DNA from: Coriobacteriaceae bacterium
GTDB taxonomy: Bacteria; Actinomycetota; Coriobacteriia; Coriobacteriales; Atopobiaceae
DNA length: 43,073 nt
NCBI GenBank assembly: GCA_003862195.1
Contig: QOUO01000013.1
Location: forward strand, 1 to 43,073
Direction: 5' to 3'
Below are positions 21,599 to 30,432 of this stretch, in pieces; positions within the stretch are counted from its first letter, which is position 1, and each line of letters opens with the position of its first letter. The translations under genes were made by a program, and so were the position numbers. The notes below the pieces were generated by a model. It did no database searches. It was not told where the DNA came from and saw nothing but the letters and a program-made list of their open reading frames with translations.

Positions 21599-24472
21599 AT
21601 GTCAGAGAGCTACATCCTCTACGTGAACGGCCAGGAGCACGTCACGACGGAGAACAAGTCGCTCCTCCGCTACCTTCGCGACGACCTGGGGCTCACGTCC
21701 GTGAAGGACGGCTGCTCCGAGGGCGCGTGCGGGACCTGCACGGTGGTCGTGGACGGCATCGCCACAAAGGGCTGCGTCATGACCACCAAGCTCGCGCAGG
21801 GCAAGCGCATCCTCACCGTCGAGGGCCTCAGCGACCAGGAGAAGGACGCCTTCGTGTACGCCTTCGGCGCCGTGGGCGCCGTGCAGTGCGGCTTCTGCAT
21901 CCCCGGGATGGTCATGAGCGGAGCGGCGCTGGTGCGCCAGAACCCCGACCCCACCGAGGACGAGGTCAAGTGGGCCATCCGCGGCAACGTGTGCCGCTGC
22001 ACGGGCTACAAGAAGATCATCGAGGGCATCCGCCTGGCCGCGGCCATCCTGCGCGGGGACGAGAAGATCGACCCCGCCCTCGAGCGCGGGGACGACTATG
22101 GCGTGGGCAAGCGCGCCTTCCGCGTGGACGTGCGCCGCAAGGTGCTGGGCTACGGCAAGTACCCCGACGACCTCACGGTGCGCGACTACCCCGACATGGC
22201 ATACGCATCCGCGGTGCGCTCCAAGTACCCACGCGCCCGCGTGGTCAAGATCGACACCGCCAAGGCCGAGGCGCTTCCCGGCGTGCTGGGCGTGCTGCGC
22301 GCATCCGACGTTCCCGTGAACCAGGTCGGCCACCTCATCCAGGACTGGGACGTGATGATCGCGGAGGGCGACATCACCCGCTGCGTGGGCGACGCCATCT
22401 GCCTGGTGGTCGCCGAGGACGAGAAGACGCTCGCCAAGGCCAAGAAGCTCGTCAAGGTCACGTACGAGAAGCTCGAGCCCGTGCGCAACATAGCCGAGGC
22501 AAAGGCGCCCGGCGCGCCGCTCGTCCACGAGAGCTTCAACGCGTTTGGCAACCACGTGGTGCTGAAGGACAACGTGTGCCAGAGCCGCCACATCACCCGC
22601 GGCGACGCCAAGAAGGCGCTCGCGGAGTCCGCCTACGTGGTCACGCGCGACTTCGAGACACCGTTCACGGAGCACGCCTTCCTGGAGCCCGAGTGCGCCG
22701 TTGCCTTCCCGTACAAGGATGGGGTCAAGGTACAGAGCACAGACCAGGGCGCCTACGACACGCGCAAGGAGATCGCCCACATGTTTGGCTGGGACGACAC
22801 CCCCGAGCGCGTCGTGGTGCAGACCATGCTCGTGGGCGGTGGCTTTGGCGGCAAGGAGGACGTGACGGTGCAGCACCTCGCCGCGCTGGCCGCCATGCAC
22901 TTCGGCCGCACGGTCAAGTGCAAGCTCACGCGCCAGGAGTCGATTGACCTGCATCCCAAGCGCCACTACATGTACGCGACGTTCACGCTCGGCTGCGACG
23001 AGGAGGGGCACCTCACTGGTCTCGACTGCGAGGTCAACTTCGACACCGGCGCCTACGCCAGCCTGTGCGGCCCCGTCCTGGAGCGCGCCTGCACGCACGC
23101 CGTCGGCCCGTACAGGTACCAGAACACGGACATCCGCGGCTATGGCTACTACACCAACAACCCGCCGGCCGGCGCGTTCCGCGGCTTCGGCGTGTGCCAG
23201 ACCGAGTTCGCCCTCGAGGCGTGCCTCGATCTTCTCGCCGAGAAGGTGGGCATATCCGCGTGGGAGATGCGCTGGAGAAACGCCATCGAGCCGGGCGCAG
23301 TCCTTCCCAACGGCCAGATAGCCGACTGCTCCACCGCGCTCAAGGAGACGCTCCTCGCGGTCAAGAAGCCGTTCGAGGAGAACCTGGGGCACGTGGGCAT
23401 CGCCTGCGCCATGAAGAACTCGGGCGTCGGCGTGGGCCTTCCCGACGCGGGCCGCGCCAACATCAAGGTGGAGGACGGCGTCGCCGTGATCTACTCCGCC
23501 ACATCGGACATCGGCCAGGGCTGCAACACCGTGTTCTCGCAGGACCTTGCCGAGGCCACGGGGCTGCCCAAGGCCTGCATCGCCAACGGCGAGTGCTCGA
23601 CCGAGGTCGCGCCGGACTCGGGCACGACGTCGGGCTCGCGCCAGACGGTCGTGACCGGCGAGGCCGTGCGTGGCGCCTCCTTCCTGCTCCGCGACGCGAT
23701 GCTCGCGGTCGAGGCGGGCAAGCCCGCGCCCAAGGCGCCCGTGCGCGCGCACGGCGACGGCAAGACCATCGAGTACGCCGACGGCACGCCCTACCGCGAC
23801 GCGTTCGACCGGGACGGGGCCGACCTCACCGTTGGCCATGCCGTGCATCCCAAGGACCCCGTTGCCGCGCTGCGCAAGCTCGACGGCTGCGAGTTTGGCT
23901 ACGAGTACCTTGAACCCACCGACAAGCTGGGTGCGGACAAGCCCAACCCCAAGAGCCACATCTGCTACGGCTTCAGCTCCACCGTGGTCGTCCTGGAGGA
24001 CAAGGGCGAGAGGCGCGGGCGCATTCGCGACATCTATGCGGCGCACGACTCGGGCAAGGTCGTGAACCCCATCGCCATCCAGGGGCAGATCGAGGGCGGC
24101 GTCCTCATGAGCATGGGCTACGCGCTCACGGAGGACTTCCCGCTCAAGGACGGCGTGCCGCAGGCCAAGTACGGCACCCTGGGGCTGCTGAGGGCGACGC
24201 AGATCCCCAACATCCACGCCAGCTACGTGGAGAAGGAGCACCTGCTTCCCGTCTCGTATGGAGGCAAGGGCATCGGCGAGATCGCGACCATCGGCACCGC
24301 GCCCGCCATCCAGAACGCCTACCACAACCTGGACGGCAAGCTCCGCTGGAGGCTGCCCCTCGAGGACACGCCGTACAGCAAGAGCCGCAAGCTGGGCGAC
24401 GAGCGCCTCTCCGAGCTGAGGGCCGCCGCCGAGGACGGCGACACGGAGTCTCAGGAGAAGGCCGGCGAGTAG
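21599..24472 (+). CDS. xdhD: XdhD-type selenium-dependent molybdenum hydroxylase, fused 2Fe-2S and Mo-binding domains (957 aa)
   Basis: The N-terminus carries two 2Fe-2S clusters: C39, C44, C47, C59 (plant-ferredoxin type) and C97, C100, C132, C134. It is joined directly to a xanthine dehydrogenase-type molybdopterin domain without an FAD domain between them. Mo-domain landmarks are VGGGFGGKED (about 412), AFRGFGVCQTEFALE (about 525) and the catalytic-base Glu in GKGIGEIATIG (about 892). Length and layout match the XdhD/selenium-dependent xanthine dehydrogenase group. It should hydroxylate or, in reverse, dehydroxylate purine rings using a molybdenum-cytosine-dinucleotide cofactor with labile selenium. 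The presence of selD, yedF and yqeB downstream supports this. Lacking FAD, it must exchange electrons with partners such as the adjacent ferredoxin and YgfK. The ribosome site is AGGAGGGGGAG. Confidence 0.92.
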   Translation: MSESYILYVNGQEHVTTENKSLLRYLRDDLGLTSVKDGCSEGACGTCTVVVDGIATKGCVMTTKLAQGKRILTVEGLSDQEKDAFVYAFGAVGAVQCGFCIPGMVMSGAALVRQNPDPTEDEVKWAIRGNVCRCTGYKKIIEGIRLAAAILRGDEKIDPALERGDDYGVGKRAFRVDVRRKVLGYGKYPDDLTVRDYPDMAYASAVRSKYPRARVVKIDTAKAEALPGVLGVLRASDVPVNQVGHLIQDWDVMIAEGDITRCVGDAICLVVAEDEKTLAKAKKLVKVTYEKLEPVRNIAEAKAPGAPLVHESFNAFGNHVVLKDNVCQSRHITRGDAKKALAESAYVVTRDFETPFTEHAFLEPECAVAFPYKDGVKVQSTDQGAYDTRKEIAHMFGWDDTPERVVVQTMLVGGGFGGKEDVTVQHLAALAAMHFGRTVKCKLTRQESIDLHPKRHYMYATFTLGCDEEGHLTGLDCEVNFDTGAYASLCGPVLERACTHAVGPYRYQNTDIRGYGYYTNNPPAGAFRGFGVCQTEFALEACLDLLAEKVGISAWEMRWRNAIEPGAVLPNGQIADCSTALKETLLAVKKPFEENLGHVGIACAMKNSGVGVGLPDAGRANIKVEDGVAVIYSATSDIGQGCNTVFSQDLAEATGLPKACIANGECSTEVAPDSGTTSGSRQTVVTGEAVRGASFLLRDAMLAVEAGKPAPKAPVRAHGDGKTIEYADGTPYRDAFDRDGADLTVGHAVHPKDPVAALRKLDGCEFGYEYLEPTDKLGADKPNPKSHICYGFSSTVVVLEDKGERRGRIRDIYAAHDSGKVVNPIAIQGQIEGGVLMSMGYALTEDFPLKDGVPQAKYGTLGLLRATQIPNIHASYVEKEHLLPVSYGGKGIGEIATIGTAPAIQNAYHNLDGKLRWRLPLEDTPYSKSRKLGDERLSELRAAAEDGDTESQEKAGE

Positions 24473-24512
24473 GGCGGGCGTCCTTCTCGACCGCATGATA
24501 TGGAAATGGGCA

Positions 24513-24549
24513 GGCCCCGGGACACTCGCGTTGCGCGAGGCCCGGGGCC
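24513..24549 (+). terminator. Terminator after xdhD
   Basis: A 9-bp outer stem GGCCCCGGG (24513-24521 with 24541-24549) encloses an inner CTCGCG/CGCGAG stem (24525-24530 with 24534-24539). It starts 40 bp after the stop. A regulon palindrome and a new gene follow, so a transcription unit boundary here is credible. Confidence 0.65.
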
Positions 24550-24582
24550 CGCTCCTTGTGCGGGGCGAACGCGTCCAGTTAC

Positions 24583-24615
24583 CGAACAAATAGTTTTGAA
24601 GATAGACAAATTGTT
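24583..24615. promoter_or_regulatory. Regulon palindrome upstream of the double-cubane reductase
   Basis: CGAAC-AAATA-GTTTTG (24583-24598) fits the pattern with two changes. A second palindromic core, ACAAATTGT (24606-24614), is centred 20 bp downstream, about two helical turns. The ygeY site shows the same 20-bp partner. Confidence 0.5.
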
Positions 24616-24727
24616 AGTATCAGAGGCGGCGTTGACCACGAGCGTGGCTAACGGCCGCAAGGATAGGCACGTGGCAGAGTGGCTTGGCCGGGCGCGGGGA
24701 CGCTCGGCGGCAGGAGAGGAAAAGCCT

Positions 24728-26014
24728 ATGGCTGACGAGAAGTACGACTACGTGCCCATGTGGGAGGGCCTCGGGATGGACGTGAAGGCCCACGACGGCC
24801 TGCTCGCTGCGGTGGGGCAGATGTACGGGGACGCGTTCCTGACGCAGAAGAACCGCCCCGCCTCGACCGCGTACCTGGACGGGGTGGCCAACAACCTGCA
24901 CTCGGGGCGCATCCGCGAGCTCGTGGACGGGAGGAACGCGGGCGACCCCAAGAAGGTCATCGGCACGTTCTGCCTGTACGTCCCGGAGGAGGTCATCACG
25001 GCGGCCGGCGCCGTCGAGGTGGGGCTGTGCGCCGGCGCGGACTGGCAGCCGGACGAGGCCGAGCGCTACGTCCCGCGCAACACGTGCCCGCTCATCAAGG
25101 GGTTCATGGGCTTCAAGCTGGGCCGCGTGTGCCCCTACATCGAGAGCGCCGACCTGGTGGTGGGCGAGAACACCTGCGACGGAAAGAAGAAGGCGTACGA
25201 GCAGTTTGGCAAGCTCAAGCCCACGTACGTGATGGACGTGCCGCACGTGCGCACCGACGAGACGCGCCAGGTGTGGCGAAACGAGGTCCGCAGGCTCGCG
25301 CGCCGCATCGAGCAGGAGACCGGGCAGCAGATCACCGCGGAGAGCCTCCATGCGGGCATCAAGCTCGCGAACGACAAGCGCCGTGCGCTCCAGCGCCTGT
25401 ACCGGGTGAGGTCGGCGTGCCCCGCGCCCATATCGGGCCTGGACTCCCTGCTGACCGTGCAGGCCGCGTTCATGGACGACAGCGCACGCCTCACGATGGC
25501 GATCAACGCCATGGCCGAGGAGTGCGAGCAGCGCGTGCGCGACGGGGTGGGCGTCGCCCCGAAGGGCGCGAAGCGAATCCTGTACACCGGCACGCCCATG
25601 GCGGTGCCCAACTGGAAGCTCTTCAACATCATCGAGAAGTCCGGGGCCGTCGTGGTGGGCGAGGAGTGCTGCACGGGAAGCCGCTACTACAAGGACCTGG
25701 TGAGCGAGGAGGGCACGACCGTCGACCAGATGCTCGACGACATCGCCGATCGCTACCTCAACATACAGTGCGCGATCTTCTCGCCCAACAAGGGGCGCGA
25801 GGAGGATGTCATCCGCATGGCAAGGGAGCAGCACGCAGACGGCATCATCGACTGCTCGCTGCAGTTCTGCACCCTGTACGACATGGAGTCGTTTGGGATG
25901 CAGGAGGCGGCACGCGAGGCGGGCATCCCGTTCATGCACGTCTCGACCGACTATGGCAGCGACGACGACGGGCAGCTCAAGACCCGCATCCAGGCGTTTG
26001 TGGAGATGCTTTAG
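24728..26014 (+). CDS. Double-cubane-cluster-type anaerobic reductase, HgdB/YjiM family (428 aa)
   Basis: The protein belongs to the 2-hydroxyacyl-CoA dehydratase beta-subunit-like family (COG1775). It resembles the subgroup of single-subunit double-cubane-cluster proteins (DCCP, E. coli YjiM-like), which hold an [8Fe-9S] cluster. Cysteines fitting cluster ligation are in PRNTCPLIKGF, GRVCPYIE, GENTCDGKK, GEECCTGSRYY and SLQFCTLYD. The ATG at 24728 follows GGAGAGGAAA; longer upstream frames cross the promoter region and are rejected. Such proteins need an ATP-driven activator of the HgdC type to inject low-potential electrons, and none is encoded in this window. The gene has its own palindrome and lies between xdhD and ygeX, so it is probably part of purine catabolism. 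The substrate is unknown; reductive opening, dehydration or deamination of an intermediate are possibilities. Confidence 0.82.
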   Translation: MADEKYDYVPMWEGLGMDVKAHDGLLAAVGQMYGDAFLTQKNRPASTAYLDGVANNLHSGRIRELVDGRNAGDPKKVIGTFCLYVPEEVITAAGAVEVGLCAGADWQPDEAERYVPRNTCPLIKGFMGFKLGRVCPYIESADLVVGENTCDGKKKAYEQFGKLKPTYVMDVPHVRTDETRQVWRNEVRRLARRIEQETGQQITAESLHAGIKLANDKRRALQRLYRVRSACPAPISGLDSLLTVQAAFMDDSARLTMAINAMAEECEQRVRDGVGVAPKGAKRILYTGTPMAVPNWKLFNIIEKSGAVVVGEECCTGSRYYKDLVSEEGTTVDQMLDDIADRYLNIQCAIFSPNKGREEDVIRMAREQHADGIIDCSLQFCTLYDMESFGMQEAAREAGIPFMHVSTDYGSDDDGQLKTRIQAFVEML

Positions 26015-26069
26015 GTGGCCACCGCTCGGGCGGTCAGGCGCGCCGCTCGCGAAGTTGTCGAGAAGACCC

Positions 26070-26097
26070 TTGAAAACTCCCGCGGCTGTGCTGTAAT
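26070..26097 (+). promoter_or_regulatory. Promoter upstream of ygeX
   Basis: TTGAAA (26070-26075) and TGTAAT (26092-26097) are 16 bp apart. The regulon palindrome begins 7 bp after the -10, covering the expected start of transcription. Its TAATGGA context is shared with the ygeY promoter. Confidence 0.6.
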
Positions 26098-26104
26098 GGA
26101 GAAG

Positions 26105-26120
26105 CTAACAAAAAGTTAGG
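26105..26120. promoter_or_regulatory. Regulon palindrome upstream of ygeX
   Basis: CTAAC-AAAAA-GTTAGG is a perfect palindrome of the shared type, starting 7 bp downstream of the -10 box. Its place at or just after +1 suggests repression by blocking initiation or elongation. Confidence 0.65.
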
Positions 26121-26179
26121 TCGTAAGACAAACAGTAATTATCCTGGCCGCGAGCGAGCGCCAGGGGGAAGGGGAGAGC

Positions 26180-27406
26180 ATGGAGCCGCAGATTGGCTGG
26201 GTCATGAACCACATGCCCAAGGACGAGGACAAGAACCTGCCCATCATGTCGGTCGAGAACGTGAGTAAGGCACGGGCCTTCCACCGGAGCTTCCCGCAGT
26301 ACTCCGTGACGCCGCTGGCCGACCTCGAGGGCATGGCCGAGCGCCTGGGCCTGGGCGGCCTGTACGTGAAGGACGAGAGCTACCGCTTTGGCCTGAACGC
26401 GTTCAAGGTGCTGGGCGGATCTTTTGCCATGGCACGCTACATCGCCGAGCAGACCGGCCGCGACGTGAGCGACTGCGACTTTGACTACCTTACGTCCGAG
26501 CAGTTGGAGAAGGACTTTGGCCACGCCACGTTCTTCACCGCGACCGACGGCAACCACGGCCGCGGCGTGGCGTGGGCGGCGCACCGCCTGCACCAGAACG
26601 CCGTCGTCCACATGCCGAAGGGCTCCACCAAGACCCGCTTTGACAACATCGCCAAGGAGGGCGCCAAGGTCACGATCGAGGAGCTCAACTACGACGACTG
26701 CGTGCGCCTTGCCGCCAAGGAGGCCTCCGAGACCGAGCACGGCGTGATCGTGCAGGACACCGCCTGGGACGGCTACACCAAGATCCCGTCCTGGATCATG
26801 CAGGGCTACGGCACCATGGCGTCCGAGGCGGCGGAGCAGCTGCGCCAGCTGGAGGTCAACCGCCCGACGCACGTGTTTGTGCAGGCCGGCGTCGGCTCGC
26901 TCGCGAGCGCGATGGTGGGCTACTTCAGCAACCTCTTCCCCACGTGCCCGCCCAAGTTCGTGATCATGGAGGCGTCCGCCGCGGACTGCCTGTACCGCGG
27001 CGCCAAGGCGGGGGACGGCAACCCGCGCACCGTGGGCGGCGACCTCACGACCATCATGGCGGGCCTCGCGTGCGGCGAGCCCAACACCATCGGCTGGGAC
27101 ATCCTGCGTAACCACGCAGACGCCTTCGTGAGCTGCCCCGACTGGGTGAGCGCCAAGGGCATGAGGATGCTCGCCGCTCCCGTCAAGGGCGACCCCGCGG
27201 TGACCTCGGGCGAGTCCGGCGCCGTGGGCATGGGCGTGATCTCGACCATCATGTGCGACCCCGCCTACGCGGAGCTGCGCGAGCAGCTGGAGCTGGGCAG
27301 CGAGTCCAAGGTCCTGCTCTTCTCCACCGAGGGCGACACCGACCCCGTGCGCTACCGCGAGGTCGTGTGGGACGGCGCATGGCAGAGCGCCGACGAGGCA
27401 AAGTAG
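26180..27406 (+). CDS. ygeX: Diaminopropionate ammonia-lyase (408 aa)
   Basis: This is a PLP-dependent fold-type II lyase that converts 2,3-diaminopropionate to pyruvate and two ammonia. The PLP lysine is K76 in FGLNAFKVLGGS, matching the E. coli enzyme region. The cofactor-phosphate and substrate regions TATDGNHGRGVAWAA and QAGVGSLASAMVGYF are intact, as is SGESGAVG near the C-terminus. Length equals the family norm. The ribosome site is GGGGAAGGGGAG. In the purine cluster it is thought to act on a diamino-acid-like fragment left after ring opening. The 2-aminoacrylate intermediate it forms would be a substrate for the RidA protein encoded at 33056. It has its own promoter and palindrome and a perfect terminator downstream. 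Confidence 0.95.
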   Translation: MEPQIGWVMNHMPKDEDKNLPIMSVENVSKARAFHRSFPQYSVTPLADLEGMAERLGLGGLYVKDESYRFGLNAFKVLGGSFAMARYIAEQTGRDVSDCDFDYLTSEQLEKDFGHATFFTATDGNHGRGVAWAAHRLHQNAVVHMPKGSTKTRFDNIAKEGAKVTIEELNYDDCVRLAAKEASETEHGVIVQDTAWDGYTKIPSWIMQGYGTMASEAAEQLRQLEVNRPTHVFVQAGVGSLASAMVGYFSNLFPTCPPKFVIMEASAADCLYRGAKAGDGNPRTVGGDLTTIMAGLACGEPNTIGWDILRNHADAFVSCPDWVSAKGMRMLAAPVKGDPAVTSGESGAVGMGVISTIMCDPAYAELREQLELGSESKVLLFSTEGDTDPVRYREVVWDGAWQSADEAK

Positions 27407-27463
27407 CGAGCGAGAAGAACGATGGGGCGGGTGCGGGGCGACCCCGTGACTGCCTGCGATGGC

Positions 27464-27497
27464 GGCGCCGGGCCCATGGGAGATGGGGCCCGGCGCC
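27464..27497 (+). terminator. Terminator after ygeX
   Basis: A perfect 12-bp stem (GGCGCCGGGCCC, 27464-27475 with 27486-27497) with a 10-nt loop. No U-tract follows, but the stem is very strong and a new promoter follows before ygeY. Confidence 0.7.
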
Positions 27498-27586
27498 GTC
27501 GCGCTTCTCGCCCTCTTGGCCTGGCGCTTGAGAGCGATGCGGAACGGTTCGTGCCGTCCGCCTTTCCAAAACGACCGTTTGCGGGA

Positions 27587-27602
27587 AAAACAATTTGTTT
27601 GG
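27587..27602. promoter_or_regulatory. Upstream regulon palindrome of ygeY
   Basis: AAAAC-AATTT-GTTTGG contains the perfect palindrome AAACAATTTGTTT (27588-27600) and is followed by a second palindrome GGTAAACC (27601-27608). Its centre is 62 bp, close to six helical turns, upstream of the second ygeY site, so two bound dimers could face the same side and loop DNA. Confidence 0.5.
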
Positions 27603-27611
27603 TAAACCGGC

Positions 27612-27639
27612 TTGATTCCCGCGCCCGGCGTGCTTTAAT
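27612..27639 (+). promoter_or_regulatory. Promoter upstream of ygeY
   Basis: TTGATT (27612-27617) and TTTAAT (27634-27639) are 16 bp apart. The promoter lies between two regulon palindromes, and the second begins about 8 bp after the -10. Confidence 0.55.
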
Positions 27640-27647
27640 GGACTCAG

Positions 27648-27664
27648 CCAAACAAAAAGTTTGG
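27648..27664. promoter_or_regulatory. Downstream regulon palindrome of ygeY
   Basis: CCAAAC-AAAAA-GTTTGG is the most symmetric copy (6-bp arms). A partner palindrome GACA-CAT-TGTC (27671-27681) is centred 20 bp further on. It occupies the expected +1 region of the ygeY promoter. Confidence 0.7.
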
Positions 27665-27724
27665 TAAGCAGACACATTGTCTACTGCCAGGCAACGGAAC
27701 GTCGCAATGCGCAAGGAGGACCCA

Positions 27725-29107
27725 ATGAAGCAGCTCGACTACGAGAAGATCAAGGATGCGGCAAAGGCGTACAACGCGGACATGACCGCGTTCCTGCGCG
27801 CCATGATCTCTCACCCCAGCGAGTCCTGCGAGGAGGGCGACGTCGTCGCCTGCATCAAGGCCGAGATGGAGAAGCTCGGCTTTGACGAGGTCAAGGTCGA
27901 TGGCCTGGGCAACGTCATGGGCTTCATGGGCACGGGCGAGAAGATCATCGCCATCGACGGCCACATCGACACCGTGGGCATCGGCAACCGCGACAACTGG
28001 GACTTCGACCCCTACGAGGGCTTCGAGGACGACCAGCTCATCGGCGGCCGCGGCGGCTCCGACCAGGAGGGCGGCGTCGCGGCGGCGACCTACGCGGCCA
28101 AGATGATGAAGGACATGGACCTCATCCCCGAGGGCTACAAGATCATGGTCGTGGGCTCCGTCCAGGAAGAGGACTGCGACGGCATGTGCTGGCAGTACAT
28201 CTACAACAAGGACGGCATCAAGCCCGAGTTCGTGATCTCGACCGAGCCGACCGACGGCGGCATCTACCGCGGCCACCGCGGCCGTATGGAGATCAGGGTC
28301 GACGTCCACGGCGTCTCCTGCCACGGCTCCGCGCCCGAGCGCGGCGACAACGCCATCTACAAGATGGCCGACATCGTGAGCGACGTCCGCGCGCTCAACA
28401 ACAACGGCTGCGACGAGTCCACCTCCATCAAGGGCCTCGTCAAGATGCTCGACCCCAAGTACAACCCCGAGCACTACGAGGACGCCCGCTTCCTGGGCCG
28501 CGGCACCTGCACCGTCAGCCAGATCTTCTATACCAGCCCCAGCCGCTGCGCCGTGGCCGACTCCTGCGCCATCAGCATCGACCGTCGCATGACGGCCGGC
28601 GAGACCTACGAGTCCTGCCTGGAGGAGGTCCGCAACCTCCCCGCCGTCAAGAAGTACGGTGACGACGTGAAGGTCTCCATGTACATGTACGACCGTCCCA
28701 GCTGGACCGGCGAGGTGTACGAGACCGAGGCCTACTTCCCGACGTGGATCAACAAGGAGACCGCTCCCCACGTCAAGGCGCTGGTCGACGCCCACAAGGC
28801 GCTGTTTGGTGACAAGCGCATCGGCTGCCCCAAGTCCATGGACAAGCGCGAGGGACGTCCCCTGTGCGACAAGTGGACCTTCTCGACCAACTGCGTGTCC
28901 ATCCAGGGCCGCTACGGCATCCCGTGCGTCGGCTTTGGCCCCGGCGCAGAGTCCCAGGCCCACGCGCCCAACGAGGTCACGTACAAGCAGGACCTCTCCA
29001 CGTGCGCGGCGCTCTACGTCGCGGCCGTGAACCTGTACGACCCCAGCCAGGCCACCGGCGACGCCACGGAGTACCGCGGAACGCTGACCGGAAACGACAT
29101 CAAGTAG
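27725..29107 (+). CDS. ygeY: YgeY, M20-family metallohydrolase (460 aa)
   Basis: YgeY is a zinc-dependent M20 peptidase/deacylase and a core gene of the purine degradation cluster. Metal-site motifs are [10 protein letters not shown] (His, Asp), RGGSDQEGG (bridging Asp), [11 protein letters not shown] (catalytic Glu pair), ISTEPTDG, and a C-terminal His in [11 protein letters not shown]. The middle domain ([17 protein letters not shown]) forms the lid. ATG 27725 is supported by AAGGAGG seven bases upstream; an in-frame extension to 27677 is not. The family is annotated as a peptidase, but here it probably cleaves an amide, carbamoyl or formimino-type bond in a ring-opened purine fragment that feeds YgeX. 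Two regulon palindromes flank its promoter. A relative is encoded at 12237. Confidence 0.92.
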   Translation: MKQLDYEKIKDAAKAYNADMTAFLRAMISHPSESCEEGDVVACIKAEMEKLGFDEVKVDGLGNVMGFMGTGEKIIAIDGHIDTVGIGNRDNWDFDPYEGFEDDQLIGGRGGSDQEGGVAAATYAAKMMKDMDLIPEGYKIMVVGSVQEEDCDGMCWQYIYNKDGIKPEFVISTEPTDGGIYRGHRGRMEIRVDVHGVSCHGSAPERGDNAIYKMADIVSDVRALNNNGCDESTSIKGLVKMLDPKYNPEHYEDARFLGRGTCTVSQIFYTSPSRCAVADSCAISIDRRMTAGETYESCLEEVRNLPAVKKYGDDVKVSMYMYDRPSWTGEVYETEAYFPTWINKETAPHVKALVDAHKALFGDKRIGCPKSMDKREGRPLCDKWTFSTNCVSIQGRYGIPCVGFGPGAESQAHAPNEVTYKQDLSTCAALYVAAVNLYDPSQATGDATEYRGTLTGNDIK

Positions 29108-29128
29108 GACGCCAGACGCAAGCCACGA

Positions 29129-29162
29129 GGCGCGGGGGCCAACCTGAGCCGGTCCCCGCGCC
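29129..29162 (+). terminator. Hairpin between ygeY and ygeW
   Basis: A 9-bp stem GGCGCGGGG/CCCCGCGCC (29129-29137 with 29154-29162) begins 21 bp after the ygeY stop. There is no U-tract and no clear promoter for ygeW follows, so it probably tunes expression or stability rather than ending the operon. Confidence 0.4.
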
Positions 29163-29194
29163 GCACGCCCAAGGAAAACGCCAAGGAGACAGCA

Positions 29195-30400
29195 ATGAGC
29201 GAGAAGAACATCAAGCCGTACCTCGAGAAGCTTGCCGAGCTCGACTTCAAGAACATGTACAACAACGACTTCCTGCACACGTGGGACAAGACGACCGACG
29301 AGCTGAAGGCCATGTACCTGGTGGCCGACGCCCTGCGCAACCTGCGCGAGCGCAACATCAGCACGCGCATCTTCCAGTCCGGCCTCGCGGTCTCCAACTT
29401 CCGCGACAACTCCACGCGCACGCGCTTCAGCTTTGCCTCCGGCACCAACCTGCTCGGCCTGCAGCTGCAGGACCTCGACGAGGCCAAGTCCCAGATCGCC
29501 CACGGCGAGACGGTCCGCGAGACCGCGACCATGATCAGCTTCATGGCCGACGTCATCGGCATCCGCGACGACAAGTTCATCGGCGAGGGCGACGCGTACA
29601 TGAGGGAGGTCGCGGAGTCCGTCGAGCAGTCCTGGCGTGACGGCATCCTCGACCACCGTCCCACGCTCGTGTCGCTGCAGTCCGACTCCGACCACCCGAC
29701 GCAGTCCTCCGCCGACATCCTGTACCTCATCAACGAGTTTGGCGGCCTCGAGAACCTGAAGGGCAAGAAGGTCGCCGTGACCTGGGCCTACAGCCCCTCC
29801 TACGGCAAGCCCCTCAGCTGCCCGCAGTCGCTCATCACCCTGCTGCCGCGCTTTGGCATGGACGTGACCCTGGCCCATCCCGAGGGCTACGACCTCATGC
29901 CCGAGCTGGTGCAGAAGGCGGGCACCTACGCAGGCGAGACGGGCGCCACGTTCACCCAGACCACGAGCATGGCCGAGGCCTTCGAGGGCGCCGACATCGT
30001 GATTCCCAAGAGCTGGGCCTCCTACGCCGCCATGGAGAGGCGCACGAAGCTCTACGCAGCGGGCGACCAGGCCGGCATTGACGCCCTCGAGCAGGAGCTC
30101 CTCGCCCAGAACGCCACGCACAAGGACTGGTGCTGCACCCAGAAGCTGATGGAGACCACCGCCAAGGGCCAGGACACCATCTACATGCACCCGCTGCCCG
30201 CCGACATCAACGGCGTGAGCTGCGAGCACGGCGAGGTCGAGAACGAGGTGTTCGACTACCACCGCGACGGCCTGTACAAGGAGGCCAGCTACAAGCCGTA
30301 CGCCGTTGCCGCCATGGTCTTCCTGCAGAAGGCCAAGGACCCCATCGCCACGCTCCAGGCCCTCGAGGACGCCGCGACGCCCCGCTGGAACCAGCGCTAG
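29195..30400 (+). CDS. ygeW: YgeW, knotted carbamoyltransferase-family protein (401 aa)
   Basis: YgeW belongs to the ornithine/aspartate carbamoyltransferase superfamily. The carbamoyl-phosphate loop is present as RDNSTRTR at 70-77, with DHPTQSSAD and the later MHPLPAD motif (about 331) in their normal places. The usual ornithine or aspartate specificity loops are altered, as in other YgeW proteins, whose amino substrate has not been assigned. It is a core gene of the purine cluster. It may run in the phosphorolytic direction, releasing carbamoyl phosphate from a ureido fragment, which a carbamate kinase could turn into ATP. No carbamate kinase (yqeA) is found in this window. The ribosome site AAGGAG is good. 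It is probably cotranscribed with ygeY. Confidence 0.92.
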   Translation: MSEKNIKPYLEKLAELDFKNMYNNDFLHTWDKTTDELKAMYLVADALRNLRERNISTRIFQSGLAVSNFRDNSTRTRFSFASGTNLLGLQLQDLDEAKSQIAHGETVRETATMISFMADVIGIRDDKFIGEGDAYMREVAESVEQSWRDGILDHRPTLVSLQSDSDHPTQSSADILYLINEFGGLENLKGKKVAVTWAYSPSYGKPLSCPQSLITLLPRFGMDVTLAHPEGYDLMPELVQKAGTYAGETGATFTQTTSMAEAFEGADIVIPKSWASYAAMERRTKLYAAGDQAGIDALEQELLAQNATHKDWCCTQKLMETTAKGQDTIYMHPLPADINGVSCEHGEVENEVFDYHRDGLYKEASYKPYAVAAMVFLQKAKDPIATLQALEDAATPRWNQR

Positions 30401-30432
30401 GCAGAGGCGGAGTCCTTCTCAACCAAGACTTC

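Noticed and set aside
24500..24727. N-terminal extension of the double-cubane reductase to 24500
   Set aside because: It would translate through the terminator and the regulon palindrome, gives no family-like sequence, and the ATG at 24728 has a strong ribosome site.
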